A stretch of DNA of 64,000 nt from Rhizorhapis suberifaciens (GTDB taxonomy: Bacteria; Pseudomonadota; Alphaproteobacteria; Sphingomonadales; Sphingomonadaceae). Within the stretch, counting starts at the first letter, position 1; the number at the start of each line of letters is the position of its first letter. The position numbers and the translations under genes are program-made. The DNA is taken from the NCBI RefSeq assembly GCF_014200045.1, contig NZ_JACHOV010000006.1, positions 124,001-188,000 on the forward strand. Reading direction: 5' to 3'. Under the pieces are notes generated by a model, which had not been told where the DNA came from, did no database searches, and was given only the letters and a program-made list of their open reading frames with translations. Of this stretch, positions 49,774 through 58,744 are shown piece by piece.

Positions 49774-50517
49774 ATGGCTAATTGGTCTGACCCCCGGACG
49801 ACAGCCACGGGTTTCGGCGCAACTGCCGCAACACGTGCGGCCGAATTCGATGCCGGGCTGCGGTCCTACATGCTTTCGGTATATAATTACATGGCGAGCG
49901 GCGTCATGCTCACCGGCATTGTGGCCCTGCTGTTTTCCAGCGGCGGCATCAATTCGCCGGCAGCGCAGGTGTTCATGCAGCCCGGCATTTTGAAATATGC
50001 CATCATGTTTGCCCCCTTGGCCTTTGTGATGGTATTGAGCTTTGGCATCAACCGCCTTTCGACCGGCGCGGCGCAGGCGCTGTTCTGGGCGTTCGCGGTG
50101 GTGATGGGACTTAGCCTTTCGACGATCTTCTTGGTTTATACTGGAACGTCGATTGCGCAAACCTTCTTCGCGACGGCGGCGGCTTTCGCTGGCCTTAGCC
50201 TCTTTGGATACACGACCAAGAAGGACCTGTCGGGTCTCGGCACGTTCCTGATCATGGGCGTGGTTGGCCTGCTGGTGGCGATGGTCATCAACATCTTCCT
50301 ACAGTCCACGGCGCTGCAATTGGCGATCAGCGCGATTGGCGTGCTGCTCTTCGCTGGGCTGACCGCCTATGACACACAGAAGATCAAGAGCATGTATGCC
50401 TATGTCGCAGGCACGGACATGATGGGGAAGACGGTGATCATGGGGGCGCTGAACCTCTACCTCGACTTCATCAACATGTTCACCTTCCTGCTGCAGTTCA
50501 TGGGCAACCGCGACTAA
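49774..50517 (+). CDS. Bax inhibitor-1/YccA family membrane protein
   Basis: A 247-aa inner-membrane protein with seven hydrophobic segments and the BI-1 family pattern: M-Y-V-Y-N-Y-M-A-S-G-V-like region near residue 36-42, A-L-F-W-A-F-A-V-V-M-G-L-S-L-S near 105, L-F-G-Y-T-T-K-K-D-L near 148, and the C-terminal acidic pair region L-T-A-Y-D-T-Q-K-I-K near 205 with L-Y-L-D-F-I-N-M-F near 230. Family members are pH-sensitive calcium leak channels; in bacteria they associate with membrane stress and FtsH. Start ATG after GGAGATGAGTT. A clear terminator follows. Confidence 0.93.
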   Translation: MANWSDPRTTATGFGATAATRAAEFDAGLRSYMLSVYNYMASGVMLTGIVALLFSSGGINSPAAQVFMQPGILKYAIMFAPLAFVMVLSFGINRLSTGAAQALFWAFAVVMGLSLSTIFLVYTGTSIAQTFFATAAAFAGLSLFGYTTKKDLSGLGTFLIMGVVGLLVAMVINIFLQSTALQLAISAIGVLLFAGLTAYDTQKIKSMYAYVAGTDMMGKTVIMGALNLYLDFINMFTFLLQFMGNRD

Positions 50518-50541
50518 GCTGAAGCTGTTCGAGGGAACATG

Positions 50542-50574
50542 AAGGCTCGGCGCCGGAAGGTGCCGGGCCTTTTA
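50542..50574 (+). terminator. Rho-independent terminator of the BI-1 gene
   Basis: AAGGCTCGGCGCC-GGAA-GGTGCCGGGCCTT folds into a 13-bp stem with two wobble or mismatch positions and a GGAA tetraloop, ending in TTTT. It starts 25 bp after the stop codon. Confidence 0.8.
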
Positions 50575-50714
50575 TATGTGCAAGAGTGGTTCCACTGTAG
50601 ATGCGGGGTGGCATCAACCCTCTGAGCCGATCTTCCCGTCCGGACTGGCGGATACTTGGTTATTGAGGCGGAAAGTGTCGTGGAAAATAAAATTTTCCAC
50701 GACATGTCGGGCAA

Positions 50715-52754
50715 CTAAAAATTGATCGTGGCACCGATCCTTAGCGTTCTTGGCTCCACGACGCGGCTGACCCGCCCTTCCACCGGCCCGGCGGCATCGA
50801 AAGCCGGAATGTAGGATTCGTAATAATAGGCGATATCCTTGTCGCCGCTGTCGAGGACATTCAGCACTTCGCCATATAGTTCGATCCGCTTGCCCTTCCA
50901 TGCGGCGCGCATGTTAAGGACGGTGCTGCCCTTGTCGCGGATACCATTGTCCTCAATTAACGGATAGGGGCCCAAGTGACGGACGCGGACGCTCGCCTCC
51001 CACGGAGCCAGCACGATTGCCGCGCCGGCCGATGCCGCATTCTCAAACGCGTTCGGAATATGATCGCCATTGTCGTAGCGCGCATGGCTCGCTGTATAAT
51101 TGCCGTCGAGCGCCAACCAGGATAACGGGTGCCAGAAGGCCACGAATTCATAGCCATGCCGCTTGCTGGCGCCCGAGGGCTCCACAGCGTTGGAGTCTCC
51201 CACGAAGCGCAGTTCGCTGCCGACGTTCAACCACCAGTATGTCGCGGTCAGCGTCAGGCCGGAAAATTGCACCCGGCCGCCCAGTTCCTTGCCGGTGCCC
51301 CGCACGAGGACCGGGACCGGCGTATCGACATTCACTGCCCCCCGAACGTCGTTGGAGTGAAAACCGCGCCCCCAATTGGCATAAAGCTCAAGATGCGGCG
51401 TTACCTGATAGGCAACAGACGCCTTGGGCGAGAGAATGCCATCCTTGCCGGCTCCTTCACCTAAGGATGTGGCCACCGCATCCTTCGCCCTGACCTCGTA
51501 ATGATAATAGTCGCCGCGCAGGCCGCTGATGAGGCGCAGGCCCGGGACTGGCTTCCAACTGACTTCGCCATAGAGCGCGGCGGAAAGCTCCTCCACATGA
51601 TAGCGGCCGAGGGAAGCGAGGAACGCGCTGTCTGCGGTTCGGTTTACGCCGACATTGCCGAGATGGTCATACCTGTTTTCCGTGCCCACTGTCAGGCGAA
51701 GTAACGGCGCAAGCTCCCAACGCTTTTCGGCGGCAAGGCCCGCTATCCAACGCCGGTCGAACTGCTGGATCTGTGCGCTGGTGCCATCGGTTTCCGCATA
51801 GGTCGGGTTGGAATACATCGTCCAGTCATAGAACTGAGCGTAGGCGTTCGCGCGCCAGCCTGACTGATCGATGGCGATGTTTCCGATGATCCGTGTCGTC
51901 TCTCCGCGCGCAGACGGATCGGGTGAGCAGAACTGATCGGCACATAAAGATGATCCGATGATCCGCTCGGGTATCTGCTCAGTCGGTTGCCATGTTGCGC
52001 GATATCCGTGGATCGTCGCTTCCATATCGCCGGATCCGACGGGCATGCGATATTTGACGAAACCGGTATAGTGCCGCAGATGCTCTGGTTCCTCCCATGG
52101 TCCATTATAGGCCTTGGCTTGCGCCACCAGGGTCAGGTCGCCAACACCGAGGTCGTGGATCGTGCCGCCCGCCGCGATACGGCGCGAACCAAAAGAACCG
52201 CCTTCCATGGCTGCCCAAGGGCGGTCGAAGTCGTCGATCGACGTCATATAGGCGGCGCCGGCAAGGGCGAAGTCGCCGCCATCGGCGCGATAGGGACCTT
52301 TGCGAAAATCCTCGCGCGCGATGATTTCAGGGATGAGGCCATTTAGGTCGAGATAGCCCTGACCATGGCCGTGGGTACGCAGGTTCATTTGCACGCCGTC
52401 GATAAAGGTGCTGAAATCCGATCCATGATCGAGATTGAAGCCGCGAAGGAAATATTGGTTCGCCTTGCCGCTGCCCGAATGTTGGGCCGCGATCATGCCC
52501 GGAACGGCTTCCAGCAGTTCGGCGACGCGTAAGAGGGGGCGGACGAGCAGATCAGCGCCGCCGATGCTGCCTTCGCTTGCTGCCTGCACCACCCCCAGCT
52601 TTGCCTCTCCGCGGCCAAAGACGACGATGGCGTTGGATGCCAAGTCGGACTCTGCCGCAACGGACAGGCCGGCCTCCTCCGCCATCGCCGGTGTTGCCCA
52701 GGCAATGGCTATCAGGCCCTGCGCAAGCAAGATCCAATTTCTTTTCAATATCAC
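50715..52754 (-). CDS. TonB-dependent receptor under cobalamin riboswitch control
   Basis: A 679-aa outer-membrane receptor. Signal peptide ending A-T-P-A-M-A near residue 25. A plug domain has N-A-I-V-V-F-G-R-G, L-R-G-F-N-L-D-H-G-S-D near 105, and G-V-Q-M-N-L-R-T-H-G-H-G-Q-G-Y near 119-133. The barrel ends with R-I-G-A-T-I-N-F, the aromatic C-terminal signal. The H-G-S-D and T-H-G-H-G-Q-G-Y segments belong to a receptor type distinct from classical BtuB. The riboswitch in its leader argues for uptake of cobalamin, another corrinoid or cobalt. No BtuCDF or cobalamin synthesis genes are adjacent. Confidence 0.9.
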   Translation of the reverse strand: MILKRNWILLAQGLIAIAWATPAMAEEAGLSVAAESDLASNAIVVFGRGEAKLGVVQAASEGSIGGADLLVRPLLRVAELLEAVPGMIAAQHSGSGKANQYFLRGFNLDHGSDFSTFIDGVQMNLRTHGHGQGYLDLNGLIPEIIAREDFRKGPYRADGGDFALAGAAYMTSIDDFDRPWAAMEGGSFGSRRIAAGGTIHDLGVGDLTLVAQAKAYNGPWEEPEHLRHYTGFVKYRMPVGSGDMEATIHGYRATWQPTEQIPERIIGSSLCADQFCSPDPSARGETTRIIGNIAIDQSGWRANAYAQFYDWTMYSNPTYAETDGTSAQIQQFDRRWIAGLAAEKRWELAPLLRLTVGTENRYDHLGNVGVNRTADSAFLASLGRYHVEELSAALYGEVSWKPVPGLRLISGLRGDYYHYEVRAKDAVATSLGEGAGKDGILSPKASVAYQVTPHLELYANWGRGFHSNDVRGAVNVDTPVPVLVRGTGKELGGRVQFSGLTLTATYWWLNVGSELRFVGDSNAVEPSGASKRHGYEFVAFWHPLSWLALDGNYTASHARYDNGDHIPNAFENAASAGAAIVLAPWEASVRVRHLGPYPLIEDNGIRDKGSTVLNMRAAWKGKRIELYGEVLNVLDSGDKDIAYYYESYIPAFDAAGPVEGRVSRVVEPRTLRIGATINF

Positions 52755-52929
52755 TCAATTTCTCCCGGCGTCGCGCGACTACCGATGGAGACTTGCCGTC
52801 GATGACGGTCGGCGCGGCGACAGCCGGACGCCCAGTGCGACCGTCGCGCGAACCGATGCGGCCTCCACCGCTCGTTCGTCGCTCAGACGGATTTACCGTG
52901 CCACGGCCATCCCCTGGGCCAAGGCAAGA

Positions 52930-53060
52930 GCGACCAAACGCCGGCAGGTCTCCTGGCTCGCGGGTCACAGCTTGACGCACGCCTTCCCAGGTCTCGCATG
53001 ATTTTGCGACCGCCCAGTGGCTGACGGCTCGAGATATGCTCCCGTCCGCACATGTGCATC
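52930..53060 (-). ncRNA. Cobalamin riboswitch
   Basis: Read leftward, the leader contains the B12 box GCCAGGAGACCTGCC (52943-52957 on the + strand as its complement). Before it come TGTGACCCGCGA, GGGAAGG at about 52983-52989 and GCCACTG at about 53014-53022, which are the conserved core blocks in the correct order. The aptamer lies 180-300 nt upstream of the receptor start. The remaining leader to 52755 should hold the expression platform; the DNA from 53060 to 53334 shows nothing else recognisable. Confidence 0.85.
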
Positions 53061-53334
53061 GCGCTCGCCGCTTACAGTTGCAGGGACAGCCGTGGATTTG
53101 GATAGCCAAGCTACCCGCACCACATTCCCTTTTTAAGTCCTTCTGCGAGGACACCGGCGCGATTATATTCGCAGCAGCGAGCGATAGCCCCCACGCGAAT
53201 GACGCGCTCATAGCAGCACATGTTTCGCAAGCGCAACACATCTTCATTTGGCTACGACAAATAAGCAGCAACTGCCCCGGCCAATTGCGTGGCGACCGTG
53301 ATTGCGTGAACGGTTGCTTTGGCGTTCGACGAGA

Positions 53335-55266
53335 TCATGGCTTGAGGAGCGGAACTGCCCAGTGCGTCTCGTCGATACGTTTTCCGAACACTGCCGAACC
53401 GGCTAAAGTGTTGTGTCCGTCACCGTAAAAATATTTTTTAAGGCTTGTATCAATAGCATAACAGATCGATTTTTGTGGATTGCAGATGTAATCCATTCTA
53501 TTCAGTACGATTATGCTGGGATATCTCAGCTTAAGTGCGTCGATTTTTCGGTCACCATGTAAGTCAGGCTCAACTCTCCAACCATTGCGATATTCGTTGA
53601 AATAGGTTCGGTTTATCCTGGAACTTATTGCTTGTGGATCTCGCCAGCCTCCGGCAATCGACCTCTGAACAATCATGTCGGCCACATTGTTTTGGCCATA
53701 TTGCGGCAGTTCGAACAAGGTTCTCACTATTGCAATCTTTTTACCGTCGTTGAGAACCTTCCTGAATAACCAGTCCACATCATCAAAATCGGAAGGATCG
53801 AAGCGCGAGACGAGGACGATAATATTGGCCGCTTTGTAGTTCGGGACATTAAATAGACTTGGCTTCAAACCCCGGATTTGGCTTCCAAGGCGCGCGACTT
53901 CAAAATGCGCCATGAAATCCCGGCTGTGGATCAACGTGTTGTACATGTCCTTGGAGTGGGAATTGCCGATAAGAAGAACGTTCTTTTTCGGCGATTTCGT
54001 AAACCAGGGTTCAAGGTCATAGGGATTGCCCTCGACACCGTAATTCCGGTCGCCGCTCCTTTCCCGCAGATATTTCCAGCTCTTTTCCTGCAGCATGCGA
54101 TTGTCAGGTTCGTAGTTCATCACGTTCAATCGGGTCACTATGGAGCGACGGGGAAAACCGTTGGAATAATGACCCCATAGACCCAGAGCGCTAAACAGCG
54201 CGATCATTCCCGAGGCGGCTATGAAAACCTGACTTCGTGAAAGAAAGTGGCGCTTACGGAAGGGCAGTTCCACAAAACGCCAGCTGAGATATGCCAGAGG
54301 GAAGGAAAGGGAGGCAATGGCGAGCAAGTAGAGTGGGGTGGGTTCGCTAAGGCTTTTGAAGCGGGCAAAGACCAGCAAAGGCTGGTGCCAGAGATAGGCG
54401 CTGTAACTTATGAGCCCGATCGTGACCAACGGTTTCGTGCAAAGCAGCCTGTTGGCCAATGTGCCATCCACTGCGAACAATATGACCATTGCCGTCCCAA
54501 TAACGGGTACAAGCGCATAATAGCCCGGAAAGGGCGTGCTGTTGTCATAGATGAATGTTGATACTGCTATCAGGACGAGGCCAGCCAAGCTGAGCAAATG
54601 GCTCGTGACGCCGTCGCCCGGCGGTGGATTTCGTTTCAGATAGATTGCGGTGACCGATCCGACCAGCAATTCCCATCCGCGTGACGGCAAAAGGAAGAAG
54701 GCGGCCATTGGCGCATGCGCCACACTCCATTGCGCCACCGCGAAACTGCAGCACAATAGAGACATAATTCCCGCTATTTTCCAACGGCCGCCGAAACGCC
54801 ACAGCAGAAAGAGCATCGGTGGAAAAATAATGTAATATTGCTCCTCGACGCCCAAGCTCCAGGTATGAAGCAGGGGTTTAAAATCCGACACCGCATCGAA
54901 ATAGCCTGCTTCTCGCCAAAACAATATGTTGGAAGAGAAAAGCGAGACAGCGAGCACGCTTTCCATGAAGTCCCGCATATCTACGGGCATGATAGTAAAC
55001 CATGCCATGAACAGGCAAAATGAAAGTACAAGCATTAGCGCCGGTAGAATTCTGCGAGCGCGCCGTTTATAAAATTTCAGGATAGAAAAGCTGTTACGTT
55101 CAATGTCCGATAATAACAAGGTGGTAATGAGATAGCCGCTTATGACGAAGAATATGTCTACACCGACATAACCACCGCTGAACAAGCCGACGCCTGCATG
55201 AAACAGAATAACGGGAACAACGGCAACCGATCTTAGCCCATCTATCTCCTTTCTGTACTCCAACAC
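53335..55266 (-). CDS. Acyltransferase-3/SGNH fusion (OafA/YrhL type) O-acetyltransferase
   Basis: 643 aa. The N-terminal ~350 residues form the ten-helix acyltransferase-3 membrane domain: Y-R-K-E-I-D-G-L-R-S-V-A near the start, F-H-A-G near 22, G-V-D-I-F-F-V-I-S-G-Y near 34-44, R-R-A-R-R-I-L-P-A near 66, and H-T-W-S-L-G-V-E-E-Q-Y near 133. The C-terminal ~230 residues are an SGNH domain with I-G-N-S-H-S-K-D near 425 and a late D-x-x-H-like G-D-G-H-N. Such proteins O-acetylate surface polysaccharides or lipid A sugars from cytoplasmic acetyl-CoA. It neighbours GtrA and GT-C genes. Confidence 0.92.
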   Translation of the reverse strand: MLEYRKEIDGLRSVAVVPVILFHAGVGLFSGGYVGVDIFFVISGYLITTLLLSDIERNSFSILKFYKRRARRILPALMLVLSFCLFMAWFTIMPVDMRDFMESVLAVSLFSSNILFWREAGYFDAVSDFKPLLHTWSLGVEEQYYIIFPPMLFLLWRFGGRWKIAGIMSLLCCSFAVAQWSVAHAPMAAFFLLPSRGWELLVGSVTAIYLKRNPPPGDGVTSHLLSLAGLVLIAVSTFIYDNSTPFPGYYALVPVIGTAMVILFAVDGTLANRLLCTKPLVTIGLISYSAYLWHQPLLVFARFKSLSEPTPLYLLAIASLSFPLAYLSWRFVELPFRKRHFLSRSQVFIAASGMIALFSALGLWGHYSNGFPRRSIVTRLNVMNYEPDNRMLQEKSWKYLRERSGDRNYGVEGNPYDLEPWFTKSPKKNVLLIGNSHSKDMYNTLIHSRDFMAHFEVARLGSQIRGLKPSLFNVPNYKAANIIVLVSRFDPSDFDDVDWLFRKVLNDGKKIAIVRTLFELPQYGQNNVADMIVQRSIAGGWRDPQAISSRINRTYFNEYRNGWRVEPDLHGDRKIDALKLRYPSIIVLNRMDYICNPQKSICYAIDTSLKKYFYGDGHNTLAGSAVFGKRIDETHWAVPLLKP

Positions 55267-55454
55267 ATCCCCCGAATGAAAGGAACAAGAAACAGAGACA
55301 AAACAGGCAATCGGTTGCCAGATTCAACAGTGAATTGGTGGTGGCGGACCGCCATCTTCGGCCGCCTGCTTTCCGTTCGCCGTATATATCATAGCCGGCG
55401 TGTCCGGTCAGTTGGGGATTTTGGCTAATCAACCCCTTATCCCCAATCAGACCC

Positions 55455-55880
55455 TCATCGGAAAACCCACTGCCTGTTGAGACCGAACACCACGAAGGGC
55501 GTTACGAACAGCATGAAAGGCACCGGCACCCAAGTCGCCCAGTCCAGCCAGACGACAAAAATCTGTACCCACATCGCATTGAGGCCGAGGCTGACCAGCG
55601 ACACCAGTATGAAGCGAATGCCGCGGATCGCGGTCTTGTCGCGTGCGCCATGACCGCGGAAGGTGAAGGCGCTGTGCAGAACATATCCCAGCGCGACCGC
55701 GAAGAGATAGGCTATGCCATTGGCCAGCTGGGGATGCAGCTTCACCGGTGTCGCCAACAGCCAGTAGATGAGCGCTTGTAGAGCCGTCACCGCCAAGCCG
55801 GTCGCGGCATAGCGTCCCAACTGCGCTAGCAGCACGCGCATTTCCGGTTCCATCGCCGCTATCTGATCCAGCTTCTTCAT
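55455..55880 (-). CDS. GtrA-family membrane protein
   Basis: 141 aa from the ATG at 55880 with GGGAA upstream; the longer frame is antisense to the next gene. Four membrane segments and the GtrA pattern: L-G-R-Y-A-A-T-G near 22-29, N-G-I-A-Y near 56, F-T-F-R-G near 77, and the ending N-R-Q-W-V-F-R. GtrA proteins move undecaprenyl-linked sugars or help cell-wall glycosylation. It is divergent from the GT-C glycosyltransferase-like gene 48 bp away, its probable partner in modifying a surface glycan. Confidence 0.85.
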   Translation of the reverse strand: MKKLDQIAAMEPEMRVLLAQLGRYAATGLAVTALQALIYWLLATPVKLHPQLANGIAYLFAVALGYVLHSAFTFRGHGARDKTAIRGIRFILVSLVSLGLNAMWVQIFVVWLDWATWVPVPFMLFVTPFVVFGLNRQWVFR

Positions 55881-55928
55881 TGCATTTCCCGTTGCGCTTA
55901 TTTTTTGGGGCATTAATGCCGGGCGCTC

Positions 55929-57758
55929 ATGTTGGAAAGCGGTGCGCTGAAGAAATCGTGGGGCTGGAAAGGCCTGGTGCGGCTTGGCCATCGGCTCGGC
56001 GCCTGGGCGCATGTGCATTGGAAAGCGCTGACCGTCATTGCATGGGTCTGCCTTTGCGCATGGTTCCTGATCGAACGCTGGAATGCCATTCACTGGCTGG
56101 CGTTGAATGACACCGATGACAATATGCGGTTTCTGCAGGTCAGGGACTGGCTGGCGGGACAGGGGTGGTATGACCTACGCCAGCATCGGCTCGACCCGCC
56201 CAATGGCGCGAACATCCACTGGTCGCGGATAGTCGATCTGCCGCTTGCGGCGCTGATGTTGTTTTTCAGGGCGTTCATGGATGTCGGGCAGGCGGATCGG
56301 CTGGGGGCGGGTCTTGCGCCTTTGCTGCCGCTACTTCCGGCAATGTTGGCGCTTGGCTTTGTGATGCGGCGGCTGGTAGGCGGAAATAGCTGGTGCATAG
56401 CCATTTTCGCGCCGCTGTCTGCCGGAATGGCGCTGTCTATGTTCATGCCGATGCGCGTGGATCATCATGGCTGGCAACTGGCCATGACGCTGGTCGCGCT
56501 GGCCGGGCTTGCCGATCACAGGGCCGCAAGAGGCGGGCTCGTCGCTGGCATTGCTAGTGCGATTTCCGTCGCCATCGGCATGGAGATGATCGTTTACCTG
56601 GCGGCGACCGGGGGAGTGATCGCTTTGCGCTGGGTTGCCGATGCGAGGCAAGTCTGCCGCATGCAGACCTATGCGCTTGGCCTTGCGGGGGGAGTTGGGT
56701 TCGGTTTCCTGGTATTTGCCAGCCATGACAACAGAGCGCCTGTTTGTGATGCTCTCTCGCCAGTGTGGCTGTCGATCCTTGCGGTGGCGGGGGCGGGAAT
56801 GGTCCTGCTATCGCTGCTGCCTCTTCGAAGCTGGCAGGCGAGGCTGACGGCGGGCGGGGTCGTGGCGTTGTTCTTGGCTGCCGGAGCGTGGTTGGTGTGG
56901 CCGCAATGTTTGTCGGGAGCCTATCAGATTTCGCCCGAGCTTAACCGGCTCTGGCTCGACAATATCCGCGAGGCAAAGCCAATCTATAAACAATCGGAGG
57001 ATGTCGTCCGGCCGCTGCTGGCGCTGCCCATACCGGGCATACTGGTATCGATCGTCGCCTGCTTCCTGTATCGGCGGGAGCCTGGGCGGTTCTGGCCGTG
57101 GCTGACAGTGGCGCTGCTTTCGGTGTTTTCTTTCGTGCTGCTGTTTTGGCAGACAAGGGCCGCACCCGCCGCGCAATTGCTGGCGATACCGGGCGTTGCC
57201 GCCTTTGCCTACTCATGCCTGTCTGCTTTGTTCTTCACTAAAAGGACTGGGATGCGCTTGGCTGCTCTGGCGGGCGTTGTGCTGGTGGCGGGAGTGTTTG
57301 GCGCGTATGAACTCACCCTGAGCTTCGATAAGGCAAAGCCCGGCACAAGGCGGCAGATCGTCCGGTCCGCCAGCGCAAAGTGTCGCACATTGCCTGCACT
57401 TGAGCCTCTCAACCGCTTGCCGCCTGCGACTATCTTCACGATGGTCGATCTTGGGCCGCGTATCCTGGCTGTAACACACCATAGCGCCATTGCCGGACCC
57501 TATCATCGGAATGAAAAAGCCATTCTGGATATTCATCACGCCTTTGACGGACCACCTGAGGGTTTCCGGCTCATCGCAAGGGCGCGTGGGGCCAGTTATC
57601 TGCTGATCTGCCCGAATTTCCCGGAGGGAACCGTCTATCAGGCGCGCAGCCCCAAGGGCTTTTATGCGCAGATGGCGAAGGGGAAGGTGCCTGCCTGGTT
57701 AAGCCCCGTGGATCTGGGCGAGGGGCTGCCCTACAAGCTGTACCGGATTGAGCGGTGA
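55929..57758 (+). CDS. Multi-pass GT-C-type membrane glycosyltransferase, STT3-like
   Basis: 609 aa with about eleven membrane segments and a C-terminal soluble part. The first periplasmic loop carries N-D-T-D-D-N-M-R-F near residue 60, an acidic motif typical of the GT-C fold, followed by W-S-R-I-V-D-L-P near 98. D-H-H-G-W-Q near 178 resembles the second conserved motif of oligosaccharyltransferase-like (STT3/PglB/AglB) proteins. The C-terminal domain lacks an obvious W-W-D-Y-G. So it may transfer a lipid-linked sugar to a protein or to lipid A. It overlaps the antisense extension of gtrA, but not the real gtrA gene. Confidence 0.75.
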   Translation: MLESGALKKSWGWKGLVRLGHRLGAWAHVHWKALTVIAWVCLCAWFLIERWNAIHWLALNDTDDNMRFLQVRDWLAGQGWYDLRQHRLDPPNGANIHWSRIVDLPLAALMLFFRAFMDVGQADRLGAGLAPLLPLLPAMLALGFVMRRLVGGNSWCIAIFAPLSAGMALSMFMPMRVDHHGWQLAMTLVALAGLADHRAARGGLVAGIASAISVAIGMEMIVYLAATGGVIALRWVADARQVCRMQTYALGLAGGVGFGFLVFASHDNRAPVCDALSPVWLSILAVAGAGMVLLSLLPLRSWQARLTAGGVVALFLAAGAWLVWPQCLSGAYQISPELNRLWLDNIREAKPIYKQSEDVVRPLLALPIPGILVSIVACFLYRREPGRFWPWLTVALLSVFSFVLLFWQTRAAPAAQLLAIPGVAAFAYSCLSALFFTKRTGMRLAALAGVVLVAGVFGAYELTLSFDKAKPGTRRQIVRSASAKCRTLPALEPLNRLPPATIFTMVDLGPRILAVTHHSAIAGPYHRNEKAILDIHHAFDGPPEGFRLIARARGASYLLICPNFPEGTVYQARSPKGFYAQMAKGKVPAWLSPVDLGEGLPYKLYRIER

Positions 57759-57768
57759 TACTTTTCGG

Positions 57769-58245
57769 CTAATCCCGGCGCTCGGCGAAGAATGTCCGCA
57801 GAATCTCTGCCGCTTCGCTTTCGCCGAGCCCGCTATAGACATCCGGCCGGTGCAGGCACTGAGGCTGAGTAAAGAGACGACCGCCATGTTCCACGGCCCC
57901 GCCCTTGGGATCGCTGGCGCCGTAATAGAGGCGCGCTATGCGGGCATGGGATGCAGCACCCGCACACATGGCGCAGGGTTCCAGCGTTACCCAAAGGTCG
58001 CAGCCGGTCAGCCGGAAATCGCTGAGGGTCTGAGCCGCTTGACGCAGGGCCACGATCTCCGCATGAGCGGTGGGGTCGTTGTCCCGCCGATTGCGGTTCT
58101 CGCCTTCGCCAATGATGATGCCGTTCATGGTGACCACCGCACCGATGGGCACTTCACCCGCCTCTGCCGCCGCCTGGGCGAGATCAAGGGCGCGGCGCAT
58201 GGGTGGAGGTAAAGGAAAAGACGACATGGCGGCGGTTATAACCAT
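57769..58245 (-). CDS. tadA: tRNA-specific adenosine deaminase
   Basis: Deaminates A34 to inosine in tRNA-Arg(ACG). 158 aa (ATG 58245; ATG 58227 gives 152). Zinc-site motifs H-A-E near residue 61 with catalytic Glu, and P-C-A-M-C-A-G-A near 90-97, plus the C-terminal tRNA-contact region L-F-T-Q-P-Q. The spacing and N-x-R-R-x-x-x-D-P-T-A-H-A-E context match TadA rather than guanine or cytosine deaminases. It is convergent with the glycosyltransferase gene and divergent from rpmB, 111 bp away. Confidence 0.94.
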   Translation of the reverse strand: MVITAAMSSFPLPPPMRRALDLAQAAAEAGEVPIGAVVTMNGIIIGEGENRNRRDNDPTAHAEIVALRQAAQTLSDFRLTGCDLWVTLEPCAMCAGAASHARIARLYYGASDPKGGAVEHGGRLFTQPQCLHRPDVYSGLGESEAAEILRTFFAERRD

Positions 58246-58356
58246 GAGCGGTTGCGAGAATAGGGGAAAAGCTTAAAAGCGCGGTTGACGATTCGTCCGA
58301 TGTCCGTTATCCGCGCGGTCTTTCCGGATAAACCCGAAGAACAAGGCTTTAAGATT

Positions 58357-58644
58357 ATGTCGCGTATTTGCGAGCTGACCGGCAAAACCCGCCAGGTGGG
58401 TCACAATGTTTCCCACGCCAACAACAAGACCAAGCGCGTGTTCCTGCCCAACCTGCAGGATGTGACGCTGATCTCCGAAGCGCTGGAAAAGAGCGTGACG
58501 CTTCGCGTGTCGACCCACGGCCTTCGTTCGGTGGAACATGTTGGCGGTCTGGATAACTGGCTGCTGAAGACCAACGACGAAAAGCTGTCCCTGCGCGCAC
58601 GTCGTCTGAAGCGCGATATCGTGAAGAAGCAGAAGGCGGCCTGA
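58357..58644 (+). CDS. rpmB: Ribosomal protein L28 (bL28)
   Basis: Large-subunit protein of 95 aa. The start is ATG 58357 with AAGG upstream; the frame is open 72 bp further but the family begins with S-R-I-C-E-L-T-G-K. Next come [13 protein letters not shown] near 23-35, [10 protein letters not shown] near 49-58 and the basic C-terminus. It lacks the C-x-x-C zinc motifs seen in some L28 forms. Monocistronic, with its own terminator. Confidence 0.97.
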   Translation: MSRICELTGKTRQVGHNVSHANNKTKRVFLPNLQDVTLISEALEKSVTLRVSTHGLRSVEHVGGLDNWLLKTNDEKLSLRARRLKRDIVKKQKAA

Positions 58645-58674
58645 AGCTCCTTTTGAATTTTGGCGAATGAAGAG

Positions 58675-58700
58675 AGCGGCTCTGATGGGGCCGCTTTTTT
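58675..58700 (+). terminator. Rho-independent terminator of rpmB
   Basis: AGCGGC (58675-58680) pairs with GCCGCT (58690-58695) around a 9-nt loop, extended by one inner CC/GG step, followed by TTTTTT. It starts 31 bp after the stop codon. Confidence 0.85.
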
Positions 58701-58744
58701 CGTGCCTGCGGGAACAGGCGACTGCGTTAATGATAGCGCTAAAT

